Shown here: piece after piece, positions 10,035-19,089 of the stretch
Numbering within the stretch: the stretch's first letter is position 1
Layout: each line of letters begins with the position of its first letter
Assembly (NCBI RefSeq): GCF_921293095.1
Contig: NC_060259.1
Coordinates: forward strand, 123,435,649 to 123,499,648
Reading direction: 5' to 3'
DNA from: Ischnura elegans
Taxonomy: Eukaryota > Arthropoda > Insecta > Odonata > Coenagrionidae
Length of the DNA stretch: 64,000 bases
Position numbers and translations under genes: made by a program
The notes under the pieces: model-generated
Databases searched by the model: none
What the model was told of the DNA's origin: nothing
The model's input: the letters and a program-made list of their open reading frames with translations, nothing else

Positions 10035-13000
10035 TCATGAATTAACTCTTCCAGAATTAGAATATATTGAAAGACAGTTAACATGAAACTTATTTATTGT
10101 AGCAAAGCCATTCACACTTACCTCTGAAAAGTGTCTCTGGATTAGTGCAGCTCTTTCTGCAGCTCCACGACCATTATGACCCCTATACACATGAACAGGA
10201 ACATCAACCACAGGTATCACGCGCTCCTGATCAGGAATAGGGGCATGATGACGTACAGCTACATTATGTAGAACTGCACAAGCCAAGATCACTTTCAGGG
10301 AGGTTGACAATTTCGTCCTAAGCTTCGTTGAGAGGCATGGGAATCTCCGCTTCCAAATCCCAAATGTCCTCTCAACGATGCTCCTGCTCCTGATGTGCGA
10401 GGTGTTGTATCTAAACATAAGAAGAATTATAATATTAAACTTTCATTCAGTGATTTGGATAAAATATTATAAAGTTGTTACTTTGCATCAATAATTAGGA
10501 TAGGTATAATGTTTAATGCATGTGAGGAAGTATGGATTCCCAATGCGCATGCATTAAATGAATGGCAGTATTGAAAAGGTCGTTAAGTTTACCCTATCAC
10601 TACCAATAAATTGTTTTTTAATTCTAAAGATCCCATTAATGATGAAGAAATGGTAGTGTTTATTTCATGAGATGTAACACAAATGATTATAATTTTTGCT
10701 GATCAGACTGGGAGAAAATTTATCTATGGGTTGATGAAAATTTCACACATGACATAATAGTATGGAAAATTATTATAGCTGATTGTATCATTGCTATCTA
10801 TGAACTTCCACAAAGTGACATCGTCAACCATCGATCTGAGATTGTTAAGCAATATTCACTTCAAAATGTGCGTTTAATAGGTAGTTATTTAGCATCCCTA
10901 ATAAAATAATGAGTGGTAAAGTGGTAATTCAAAGTGATTACATCTAATAATTTTTCATAAGCAACAAGTCTGTTAGGTATTATCTTATTCAATCATGAAT
11001 GCATTTCATTCTCTTATTGGAGATCAACTTGGAATGAACTTAAACACTTGATTTTAAGTAATATCATGATCATCACAGGTTTTTCTATAGTCTGTTTAAA
11101 TGTCTGTGAGAAGAACATACGAGTGAAGCATTAATTGAAATTTAAAAAACTCAAATAAACCATTAAACATTACCAATTTTTTGTTACCTATTATAAAGAA
11201 TTTGTCCTTAAAAAGATTAAAACAATTAACAAGATACCAAACATGGCCTAGGATATCTTATTTCAGCAATGACTATGAGTAGGTCATCAAGCAATACTAG
11301 AGCATCAAGGATCAGATTTAAAAACACATACAGAATTTTTAGGGTCAGGAAAAGAATTACCTAATTCAAGCCCATTTCAAAAGAAAGATAAATAATATGT
11401 ATTTTAATTCTATATGGTCGTAAAGAAAACTCTCAAAAAAAAGTTTTAAACCAGTTGTGTACCTCTTTTAAAATGGATATGAAATGCATGAACTGTTCCT
11501 TTAAGTGTAAGCATCGTAGGACTTGAATAAACCTATCTTAGCCAGGCAGTGGTACATTTACCTTGTTATCATAGAGACAATAAGTCAAAGTGTATAAGAC
11601 AGTATGAATACCTTTCTGAATATAGTACTCAACTACAGCTGATATGATCTGTTTCATTTGCACTTTTCCAATAATTTTTTTTCACTATACCATTTTATTT
11701 TTAAGCATTGTTATTGCATCTATGTAAGAGAAAAACAGCGTGCCATGGCATACAAGGTCATCATTACCACCATTAATAAGGATTACAATTAAATAGTCTC
11801 CCTACATACTCTAAAAAACTCTATCTAACATAATAGCATGAATGATAAATATAGATAACTGAAAAAATACGCCCAAGGTACAGAGAAACATACAAATCAT
11901 AATTAATAGGAATATTTACCGCCTTTCAGGACCAGTTGTAGGATGTAAAACTGGTGTGAATAAATAAGGAAGTAATGGATAACCACTATCCCCTAGAAGG
12001 ATTCCTCGCATCTGCCCAGCTTCAAATCTGTGCTTAAGCCTACTGTTATGGAATATACGTGCATCATGCACGGATCCCTGCCATCTGCAAACAATATCCA
12101 TAATTTCCATGGATGGTCCCACCACAACCTACAAAGAAGACACTATGAGATTACAAAAGAAGGCAGCCTATGAATTACAAAAGGATTATTACATTATAAA
12201 TGGATGCAAAAGTAATTTCTATATGTAGAAACTTAATTTCCATGTACCAGTATTGTTTTCTACAAGCAATGCAATACCTGAACGTTCATGGAGAACCATC
12301 CTTTCCTGTTCCTATAAACCTCTGCCAGGTCACCTCCAGGGCTTTTAATGGGAATGTGGGTACAGTCGATGCATCCCACCACGCCAGGAAAATTAGCTAT
12401 TGCATAGAAACTATTTCTGATAGCTGCAAATTCTTCCTCTGTCGACGGTCTTTTCACCCACAACGGCAGCTTAGCAGCTAGTTCTGCACTGACATTCTAA
12501 AGTGGAATTTAAAGCACATATTTTTGTTAATAAACTACTTATACATTACTACACTTGAGGACTTTATAAGGTAATTGTGATAAAAAGTATCCACATGTAT
12601 CTTCTCACAATTTAATATCAAGTGTCATCCACGAAAAGTTTCAACAAAATGTAAATGTACGCGAACGAAATACACTAACATCAAACTCTTCATTAGTTAT
12701 AAGTTGAAATAATGATCAGGAATAGCAATAATAGATAATTACGAATACTGACAACTATTGGACAAGTAAAAACTAATCATAACGCTTTGAAAAGTAATCG
12801 GCTATATTAATATAAAAATTGATGAAGCAATAAAATCGATGCACGTAGCACAGAGTTAAAACACACGAAAATATGTATTTTGATGTCATCACCAACTCTC
12901 TCTCTCTCTCTCATTAAATGTCAACAACAACTCTTTCCATTATCGTATTATACATACTTCTTTGAGAGCGAAAATCTCAGCATACAAAAAGGCGTAATGA

Positions 13001-13979
13001 AAACATAAACAACGAAAATAACTCCACACGACTGTACCTACTGTTCATAACCGGTCTCCCATGCAATACTTTACCATTAGAATTCTTTTAAATCTTTCAT
13101 AAATGAGTAATTAAGACAGTTTTCTCAGGCGATGCAAGTCTGACCGTGAAATAAAAACACGCGTGAAGTTAGCCCAACAAAAGGCATCCCATTTTTTCTA
13201 ATATTAGTGCCGTTGGTGCTGTTTACCGTTAAGGACAGCAGAATTCTATTATCCGTAACTGTACGACGAAGGAGCACAATTTGAATTGACGTTTCCTTTG
13301 TAAAGTTCGTTCCACAATTTTTAAATAGTATAAAAAAGCCATTAATGATCACAAACAACTTACCTTCAAGATCTGCGAAACAGACGGTTGAGATACTTGA
13401 AGAAGGTCAGCACAGACCAACTGCAATCGACAAAATGGTTTCTTTAGACGGGGAAAACTAACGAAAATGAATGCGAATATCATCTATGCATCATAACATT
13501 ATTCGTTAACACCAAAAAATAATTACTACGAGTGCATTCAGGTCATTTGAAGTGCTTTGCCAATGTAAACAAAATTTCGAATAGTAAACAATACGGCTAC
13601 AAGCTGAATAAATCAACCAACTCTACAATTATTTCCATCTTACAAACACGCTAAATACTACAATATCAAAAGGAAACTTTATTTCACTTACCTGAAAGCT
13701 GCCGGAGGCAAAAAACCGCAGGGCCGTCAATAATTTCAATATTGGTGGAACAGGCATTCCACGGTTGCTGATGTTTTGCAATGCTATCATGGGTAGCAGT
13801 ACATCAATCACTGTTCTCTTCGAAAACCTGTACCTGGTCATAAATTCCCCTTCCGAGTAATATTCTACTGGATTTTGCCTATCTCTTATGTATCGCCGAG
13901 GTATGTAGTTATAAGGATTGTCGAAAATATATTCAATAAAATCATCGAGGTGTTCATCGCGCTCAAATAATTCCGCCAT
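10035..13979 (-). CDS. Harbinger DDE transposase, five exons (382 aa)
   Basis: This is the cut-and-paste transposase of the element (DDE_Tnp_4/HARBI1-like). Proposed exons on the minus strand are 13979-13692, 13420-13364, 12496-12278, 12128-11920 and 10410-10035. They total 1149 nt in one uninterrupted frame, with GT/AG at every boundary (for example CTTTCAG|GTAAGT after exon 1). Exon 1 ends ...LKLLTALRFFASGSFQ. Exon 2 is a 19-residue helix-turn-helix (LLQVSQPSVSQILK). Exon 3 holds the first catalytic Asp in GCIDCTHIPIKSP (D159). Exon 4 holds GSVHDARIF (D210) and LLGDSGYPLLP (D235). Exon 5 supplies the catalytic Glu in RSIVERTFGIWKRRF (E271), giving 35 residues between D235 and E271. The start ATG at 13979 lies just inside the right end. 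A strong donor-like AG|GTAAGT in exon 5 (after RHFSE) allows an alternative C-terminus. Confidence 0.9.
10411..11919 (-). other. Large intron 4 of the Harbinger transposase
   Basis: This 1.5-kb AT-rich intron begins GTAAATAT after ...TGPERR and ends at TATGTTTAG. I see no other coding or structured element in it. It is long relative to the other introns (229-867 nt), so it could hide an old insertion I cannot recognise. Confidence 0.6.
12895..12911 (+). repeat. (CT)n microsatellite
   Basis: A short pure CT run lies within the intron between transposase exons 2 and 3. Confidence 0.85.
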
Positions 13980-14024
13980 GTTATTTAGGTACTGTTGCTA
14001 TGGTTGGAGGCCTTCTCGTATTAG

Positions 14025-14150
14025 AAGCATAGCCCAGGGTATGCTTCTAATCGAAGGCCACAGTCGCCTCCTATAGGAGGAGAGGAGCGTCTCTCAATAT
14101 GAAATCTCAACAGAAGGAGGGTTAGAAGGTGAAGGTCGCCTAGAAGGCGC
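14025..14150 (-). promoter_or_regulatory. Right subterminal cluster of AGAAGG motifs
   Basis: AGAAGG/GAAGG/AGAAGC occur repeatedly just inside the right terminal repeat. There is also an inverted pair, TTAGAAGCATA and TATGCTTCTAA, at about 14021-14053. This mirrors the left cluster. It also lies directly upstream of the transposase start (13979), so it may include the promoter of that gene. Confidence 0.45.
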
Positions 14151-14167
14151 GACTGACAATACGGGCC
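14131..14167 (-). repeat. Harbinger right terminal inverted repeat, with TAA target duplication
   Basis: All 37 positions match the left repeat when reverse complemented. TAA at 14168-14170 completes the 3-bp target duplication. Confidence 0.97.
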
Positions 14168-14170
14168 TAA

Positions 14171-14736
14171 ATCTTTCAGCTTCAACCTGGTTGCCGTATT
14201 TCCAGATATTTTCATTTCCATTTTATCCTTATCTCCCTTTTGAAAATAATTTACGATGTTTTTCATTTTAGGAACCTGCGAAACTTAATTCACTACAATA
14301 TCCCTCATGACCAAATCATGGTATTGTATGTAATGCAATTCTCTTTTTTCAATCTGCTATCTTGCAGTTGCATTCGTAATTATGAATTATAAGGTCATTT
14401 TTAAAAGACCTTTTTTGGCATTGAATTATTATTTCAACGCACGTATTGTCAATTTAAATTATAGGTTGATATGTCAACATCGTTAATAATTCGAATTTGG
14501 TATGAAATTCTGTGTTTTGAACATTTTTAACCTTGGTCCTAATGTTTTGTTTTCTTTTCAGGTGAGTAATGATGGGAAATTATGCACACAGCCTAGGTTG
14601 AATATCACAAGGGTTTACTGGTGATCGTAAGATTTTCACAACAATTGAAGATTATTTGTGATCTCACGATATTCGATTTGTCTATATTCATAGCGCTTCC
14701 ATCACTGGTCTACCGTTTATTTCGAGCCGGCTGGAA
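14171..14736. other. Non-coding spacer between Harbinger and LINE
   Basis: I see no gene or structured repeat. The original target of the Harbinger reads GGTGAAGCAC-TAA-ATCTTTCAGCTTCAACC when the element is removed, a loose palindrome around the TAA. Confidence 0.5.
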
Positions 14737-14741
14737 ATTAG

Positions 14742-14760
14742 CATCTACATCTACATCTAC
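14742..14760 (-). repeat. LINE 3' tail, (CATCTA)3
   Basis: CATCTACATCTACATCTAC on the plus strand is GTAGATG-type repeats at the 3' end of the LINE transcript. It abuts a conserved-looking terminal segment (CCTGCGAGCCACCTC...). A related segment appears at about 23846, pointing to another, older copy. Confidence 0.85.
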
Positions 14761-14986
14761 AAATTACCCTGCGAGCCACCTCTAGGGTGTTTGGCAGGGG
14801 GTGATCAATCACCAGCATGCAGCATGCATTTGGACTCCCACATGCACACCACACCGTCCAAGAAACGTCCCGTATAATAACAAACTATACTACTATATGC
14901 TGTTAGAAATAGAATATAGAATAGAAATTCAGAAACATGCAGTAAGTTTTACATAGGTTAGTAGGCTACACTACAAGTCATGCAAT

Positions 14987-17900
14987 CTATTTACGCGTTC
15001 TATTGCTGCCGTTATAATCTCTTATTGATCGTGGAAAAAATGACATTCGGAATCTGTCTGTTCTGCAATCTATCTCTCTTATTTTATTTATATGATCTGA
15101 TCTTCCGTAGTACGTTGGCGTCCGCAAGATATGGTTAACTTCGTCAGAAAAGACACTGCTCTTGAATTTATCTAAAAGGTTTAGTCTATTTTTCAATCTA
15201 CGGTCCGACAGAGATTCCCATCCGAGTTTATCTAAGAGGTCAGTTACACTAACAAGACTATCGTAACGACCTTTCACATACCTGGCAGCTCTTCTTTGCA
15301 CGCGTTCTAACTCTGTTATTAAGCCTTTTTCATGAGGGTCCCAAACACTGGCAGCGTATTCCAAATGTGGTCTAACGAGGGAAAAGTAGCTAATTTCTCT
15401 CACTTTGTCGTCGCACTTTCCTAATATTCTTTTAACAAAACCCATTTTACGATTAGCTTGACCGGTTATTTCTCGAATATGTTTATTCCACGATAGATCA
15501 TTATTGAGTCTAACCCCTAGATATTTCACAGATTCAACTGCCTTTAACTGCGTGCCCCGAATGACATAGTTACGCTGTAGGGAGTTATTCTTCTTCCAGA
15601 AATTCATTACGACGCATTTTTCCAAATTTAATTCTAACTGCCAAGCATCGCACCAAGCTTGGATAGCAGCAAGGTCATTCGTTAGTTCATCTATATCTTT
15701 GCTGGAACGAATTTCTCTGTAAACTACAGCGTCGTCTGCAAATAATCGTAACTTACTCTGCACTACTTCGCCAATGTCGTTTATATAAAGAAGGAATAGG
15801 AGTGGGCCAATGACACTACCCTGAGGAACGCCAGAAGTCACTCTAACCTCATTGGAGACTGCACCGTCTAATAGTACTCTTTGGACGCGGTCGCTCAAAA
15901 ATTCTCTAATCCAGGAAATGACATCTTCGTCTAGACCATAAGATTTCAGTTTTATTATTAACTTTCCGTGGGGTACTTTATCAAATGCCTTTTTGAAATC
16001 AAGAAAAATCGCGTCTACTGGAATGTTGTCTTCCCCGGAGACTAAAATATCGTGGGCGAAAAGCGCTAACTGAGTTTCGCACGATCTGCTTTTCCTGAAT
16101 CCATGTTGATTTCCCATTAATAAGTTTTGCGCGTCTAGGTGTTTCATTACCGAGCTGACTACGATGTGTTCAAGGACTTTGCAAGAGATGGACGTTAAAG
16201 ATATCGGCCTGTAATTAGATGGCTGTTCCTTGTCTCCACTTTTAAATATAGGCGTTACATTAGCGATTTTCCAGTCATTAGGTACTTCGTGTTGCTTGAT
16301 GGATTTACTGAATATTAACTGCAAGTAGGAGGCAAGTTCTGAGGCTAGTTCTTTATATACGCGAGAAGGGATTTCGTCTGGACCAGGTGATTTATTTGGA
16401 CTAAGCGATTTCAATATATTTTCTATTCCGAGCGTACTAATGTCAATAGCTGGCATCTTATGTAGACAGGGATTGTCATCGGTCTCGGGTGAGTTTTCGG
16501 AAGGCTCCGTGAACACGCTCTTAAAGTAGGAATTTAATAAATTGGCTTTATCGTAACTGCTTGTCAACACATCTCCATTGTCGTTTCTCAGCGAACATAC
16601 GGTAGATCGTTTACCTTGAACTTCCCTAACATATGACCAAAATGCTTTTGGGTTATCCTGTAACTGCTCTACTAGTGTTTTTCTTTTAAAATTCGTGAAC
16701 GCATTCCTGAACGCTTCCTTCGTGGCGGCTTTAGTCATCCTATATTTTTTAATTATTAGCTCGCGTTCATTAGCGGATAAATCCGTGCTGACTTTTTTCA
16801 TTTTAGCATGACACGCTCTCTGTCGCCTCAATGATTTTCTCACTTCCGCGTCGTACCATCTCGGTTCGCTGCCTTCTTTTACTATTTTACTAGGGATGTA
16901 GCTATTTATTCCCGAAGTTACGAGCGAAAGAAAAGCTTTCCAAGTATTCTCTACATTTAACTTTAATACTGATTCTTGAAACTCGCGGAAAGCATTTTTC
17001 ATATTACTCTTAAACCCATCAAAATCAGCTCTTTTAAAAATGAAAACTTTACGCTCTTTTTTTAAGTTTACAGCGGTATTTAGAGAAAACTTTGCAGTTA
17101 CTACCCTATGGTCACTTATTCCTTCGACAGTGCCAACGTTTATTACCTGATGTGGTATATTTGTCGCTAATAAATCAAGAATATTTTCTCCTCTGTTTGG
17201 TGCGGATGCTATTTGAAACAATGAATTAGATGTGAAAGTGTGTAATAAAGCCTCGCAGATCACTTTATCCCTCCCACCAGGAATGAAGCTATAAGTCTCC
17301 CAATCTATAGAAGGTACGTTGAAATCTCCACCCACAATCAAGTTTCTTTCAGGATACTTGGATGCTACGCTGTTTATTCGATTTTGAAAATCCAACATTG
17401 ACGTTATATCTGAGTTAGGTGGTCTGTAATACGAACATAATAAAATAGTTTTGAATTTTGGACATTTAATTAAACACCACACAGATTCAACGCTGGTCTC
17501 AGTTACGGTTATCGCTTGGCTGACGATTGAATTCTTTACAGCTATAAAAACTCCGCCCCCAACTCGATTAATTCTATCTTTCCGATAAACAGTGAACGAT
17601 TTTGGGAAGATCTCATTGTCTGAATCATCATCTGTTAGCCAACTTTCTGTTCCAAAAATGACGTTACACTTCGTACTATGAATTAAATGGTGGAATTCGG
17701 GAATCTTATTTCTTAAACTACGGCAATTAACCACAGCCACGATTAAAACTTCGGAAGTAGTAATATTGCGATTCGGGAATAATTCTGATTTGCTTTTGTC
17801 GAATAGACTATTCACAGGCTCTATACCGCTGATAAATGGAAATGCATGTCTTATTGACACACTATCAAAATGACTTGAGCCTTGACTGCCTTTGAACGTG

Positions 17901-18070
17901 TTGCTCGACTGACGCTTCTCGTGCTTAAATGTAATACCTGAAACGCTGATTTTTCTCTCTACTTCTCTATTCTCATTTCTGGAAGAATCTTTGTCTGTGA
18001 AAAGTTTTGAACTTACCCCTTTATTTTTCAACCCACTAATATATCTACACTCTGCCCTACTCTCTACTCT
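14987..18070 (-). CDS. LINE ORF2: endonuclease-reverse transcriptase
   Basis: ORF2 supplies target nicking and reverse transcription. Counting from the TTG at 18031 (1014 codons to the stop), an N-terminal extension of about 95 residues is followed by an apurinic-type (EEP) endonuclease. That has NCRSLRNK (102-109), E129 in GTESWL, GGDFNVP (234-240) and SDHR (306-309). The reverse transcriptase has KSPGPDEIP (547-555), NYRPISL, D678 in FLDFKKAFD, GVPQGSVIGPLLF (734-746) and the FADD box (764-767). A C-terminal domain continues to TAA. All key residues are present and there is no internal stop. There is no ATG before residue 212, inside the endonuclease. The frame is open upstream to 18070, where it overlaps the end of ORF1 in the -1 frame. 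ORF2 is therefore probably made by frameshifting, with reinitiation or a non-ATG start as alternatives. CR1-like clade. Confidence 0.93.
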   Translation of the reverse strand, partial: RVESRAECRYISGLKNKGVSSKLFTDKDSSRNENREVERKISVSGITFKHEKRQSSNTFKGSQGSSHFDSVSIRHAFPFISGIEPVNSLFDKSKSELFPNRNITTSEVLIVAVVNCRSLRNKIPEFHHLIHSTKCNVIFGTESWLTDDDSDNEIFPKSFTVYRKDRINRVGGGVFIAVKNSIVSQAITVTETSVESVWCLIKCPKFKTILLCSYYRPPNSDITSMLDFQNRINSVASKYPERNLIVGGDFNVPSIDWETYSFIPGGRDKVICEALLHTFTSNSLFQIASAPNRGENILDLLATNIPHQVINVGTVEGISDHRVVTAKFSLNTAVNLKKERKVFIFKRADFDGFKSNMKNAFREFQESVLKLNVENTWKAFLSLVTSGINSYIPSKIVKEGSEPRWYDAEVRKSLRRQRACHAKMKKVSTDLSANERELIIKKYRMTKAATKEAFRNAFTNFKRKTLVEQLQDNPKAFWSYVREVQGKRSTVCSLRNDNGDVLTSSYDKANLLNSYFKSVFTEPSENSPETDDNPCLHKMPAIDISTLGIENILKSLSPNKSPGPDEIPSRVYKELASELASYLQLIFSKSIKQHEVPNDWKIANVTPIFKSGDKEQPSNYRPISLTSISCKVLEHIVVSSVMKHLDAQNLLMGNQHGFRKSRSCETQLALFAHDILVSGEDNIPVDAIFLDFKKAFDKVPHGKLIIKLKSYGLDEDVISWIREFLSDRVQRVLLDGAVSNEVRVTSGVPQGSVIGPLLFLLYINDIGEVVQSKLRLFADDAVVYREIRSSKDIDELTNDLAAIQAWCDAWQLELNLEKCVVMNFWKKNNSLQRNYVIRGTQLKAVESVKYLGVRLNNDLSWNKHIREITGQANRKMGFVKRILGKCDDKVREISYFSLVRPHLEYAASVWDPHEKGLITELERVQRRAARYVKGRYDSLVSVTDLLDKLGWESLSDRRLKNRLNLLDKFKSSVFSDEVNHILRTPTYYGRSDHINKIREIDCRTDRFRMSFFPRSIRDYNGSNRTRK

Positions 18071-19089
18071 AAAAAAGACCTACAGTGCTCAAATATGCTA
18101 CTCGCTACACGACTAGCCGACTCGGCCGTGTAATGGACTCCCGAACGGTTCAGAGGGATCCGACACGATCGGATTGCCGGCCTAAGGTCCACGAAGGAGG
18201 CTCCGATGTCCGTGCAGAAACGACGCAGCCTCTGGTTTATGCCTTCCACTCGGCTCCAAACCAGAGAACCACGATCGATCCTCGGGACAAGACTACAAAT
18301 CGAAAGCTCAATGCCGACTCCAATGGTCCCACCCACCCGCTTCACTTCGGAATTCAGATCCCGGAGGGAATCTAGAATTTCCTCAGATCCACGGAAGGTG
18401 GCATCATTGACGCCGACATGAGCCACGACCCGCAGTCTGGAGCACTTCGTGCCCCGTACCGCCGCACCAACCGCCTGCGTCACCTGAGGAACACCGCCAC
18501 CAGGGATGCACCATGACGTTACACGGTCGCTTACACCCTCGCGGTCTGCCCTCTCCCGTAACGGGACCATCACACGACGGACATTGCTACTCCCTAACAC
18601 TATGATCCCCCCCTTCCCACTCTGACGCCCCTTCCTAGGTGCCGGTTTCGGGGTAGGAGTAGGCACGTCAGGCACCTCGGAGTTTCCATCCGACAGCAAC
18701 TGGTACCTGTTCGAGACGGGGACGGGATTTGCCTCAGCATCCCCCAAACCCCGTCTTAGAGTGACACTACCACCGTCCCTCCGAGACACGACCCTCCAAA
18801 ACTCAGATTTACGGGGTGACGTGACCCCGTCATCGAGAGATGGACCTCGAGGAAGGCTCTCGATCGACCAGCCGCTATTTGCAATCGGGCGAACCCGTGC
18901 AGCCCCTGTGGCACGGCGACCTTTCGAAGAACCACCCCTCGGACCATTCCCCTCAGCGGTATCAGCCACCCTTTCAAACTGGGCCCGAAGTTCCCGCACC
19001 ATCGTCTCCAACGCGGTAATGCGGTCTCCGAGAGCCTCGCATTCACCGGCGTTTTCAACTCCGGCAACGGGTGACCTATTCGAAGGCAT
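18064..19089 (-). CDS. LINE ORF1: coiled coil plus SGNH-esterase-like domain (341 aa)
   Basis: ORF1 of CR1-type LINEs is an RNA-binding/chaperone protein with a lipase-esterase (SGNH) domain. Counting from the ATG at 19089, a heptad-like coiled coil (about 18-45, ALGDRITALETMVRELRAQF) precedes a low-complexity, basic and proline-rich linker. The esterase-like domain runs from about 160 to the end: block I IIVLGSSNVRR (Ser 167/168), block III AHVGVND (Asn 228) and a final block RSGVHYT (His 319). The Asp usually found two or three residues before this His is not evident (RSGVH), so the catalytic triad may be incomplete. The frame is open a further 29 codons upstream, but without ATG. It ends TTT TTA GAG TAG, the TTT TTA being part of the slippery site. 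The downstream ORF2 frame overlaps its last codons. Confidence 0.88.
   Translation of the reverse strand: MPSNRSPVAGVENAGECEALGDRITALETMVRELRAQFERVADTAEGNGPRGGSSKGRRATGAARVRPIANSGWSIESLPRGPSLDDGVTSPRKSEFWRVVSRRDGGSVTLRRGLGDAEANPVPVSNRYQLLSDGNSEVPDVPTPTPKPAPRKGRQSGKGGIIVLGSSNVRRVMVPLRERADREGVSDRVTSWCIPGGGVPQVTQAVGAAVRGTKCSRLRVVAHVGVNDATFRGSEEILDSLRDLNSEVKRVGGTIGVGIELSICSLVPRIDRGSLVWSRVEGINQRLRRFCTDIGASFVDLRPAIRSCRIPLNRSGVHYTAESASRVASSIFEHCRSFLE
18070..18076 (-). promoter_or_regulatory. Candidate -1 ribosomal frameshift site T TTT TTA
   Basis: Near the end of ORF1 the mRNA-sense sequence is AGG TCT TTT TTA GAG TAG. The heptamer T TTT TTA is in the phase required for simultaneous -1 slippage (X XXY YYZ) and lies three bases before the final GAG TAG. 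After a -1 slip, reading continues AGA GTA GAG AGT AGG GCA GAG ... directly into ORF2 without a stop. I do not see an obvious strong stem downstream by eye. Confidence 0.6.

Larger units (their letters stand above)
6764..14167. mobile_element. Apparently complete PIF/Harbinger DNA transposon (7404 bp)
   Basis: The ends are a perfect 37-bp inverted repeat (6764-6800 and 14131-14167). They are flanked by the trinucleotide TAA at 6761-6763 and 14168-14170, the TWA target duplication diagnostic of PIF/Harbinger. Inside are the two proteins typical of this superfamily, in convergent orientation: a Myb/SANT-like DNA-binding protein (+) and a DDE transposase (-). Both can be spliced with GT/AG introns into uninterrupted frames, and all catalytic residues are present. 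The region between the genes contains remains of another Harbinger. Perfect ends, perfect target duplication and intact genes suggest recent insertion and possible autonomy. Confidence 0.95.
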
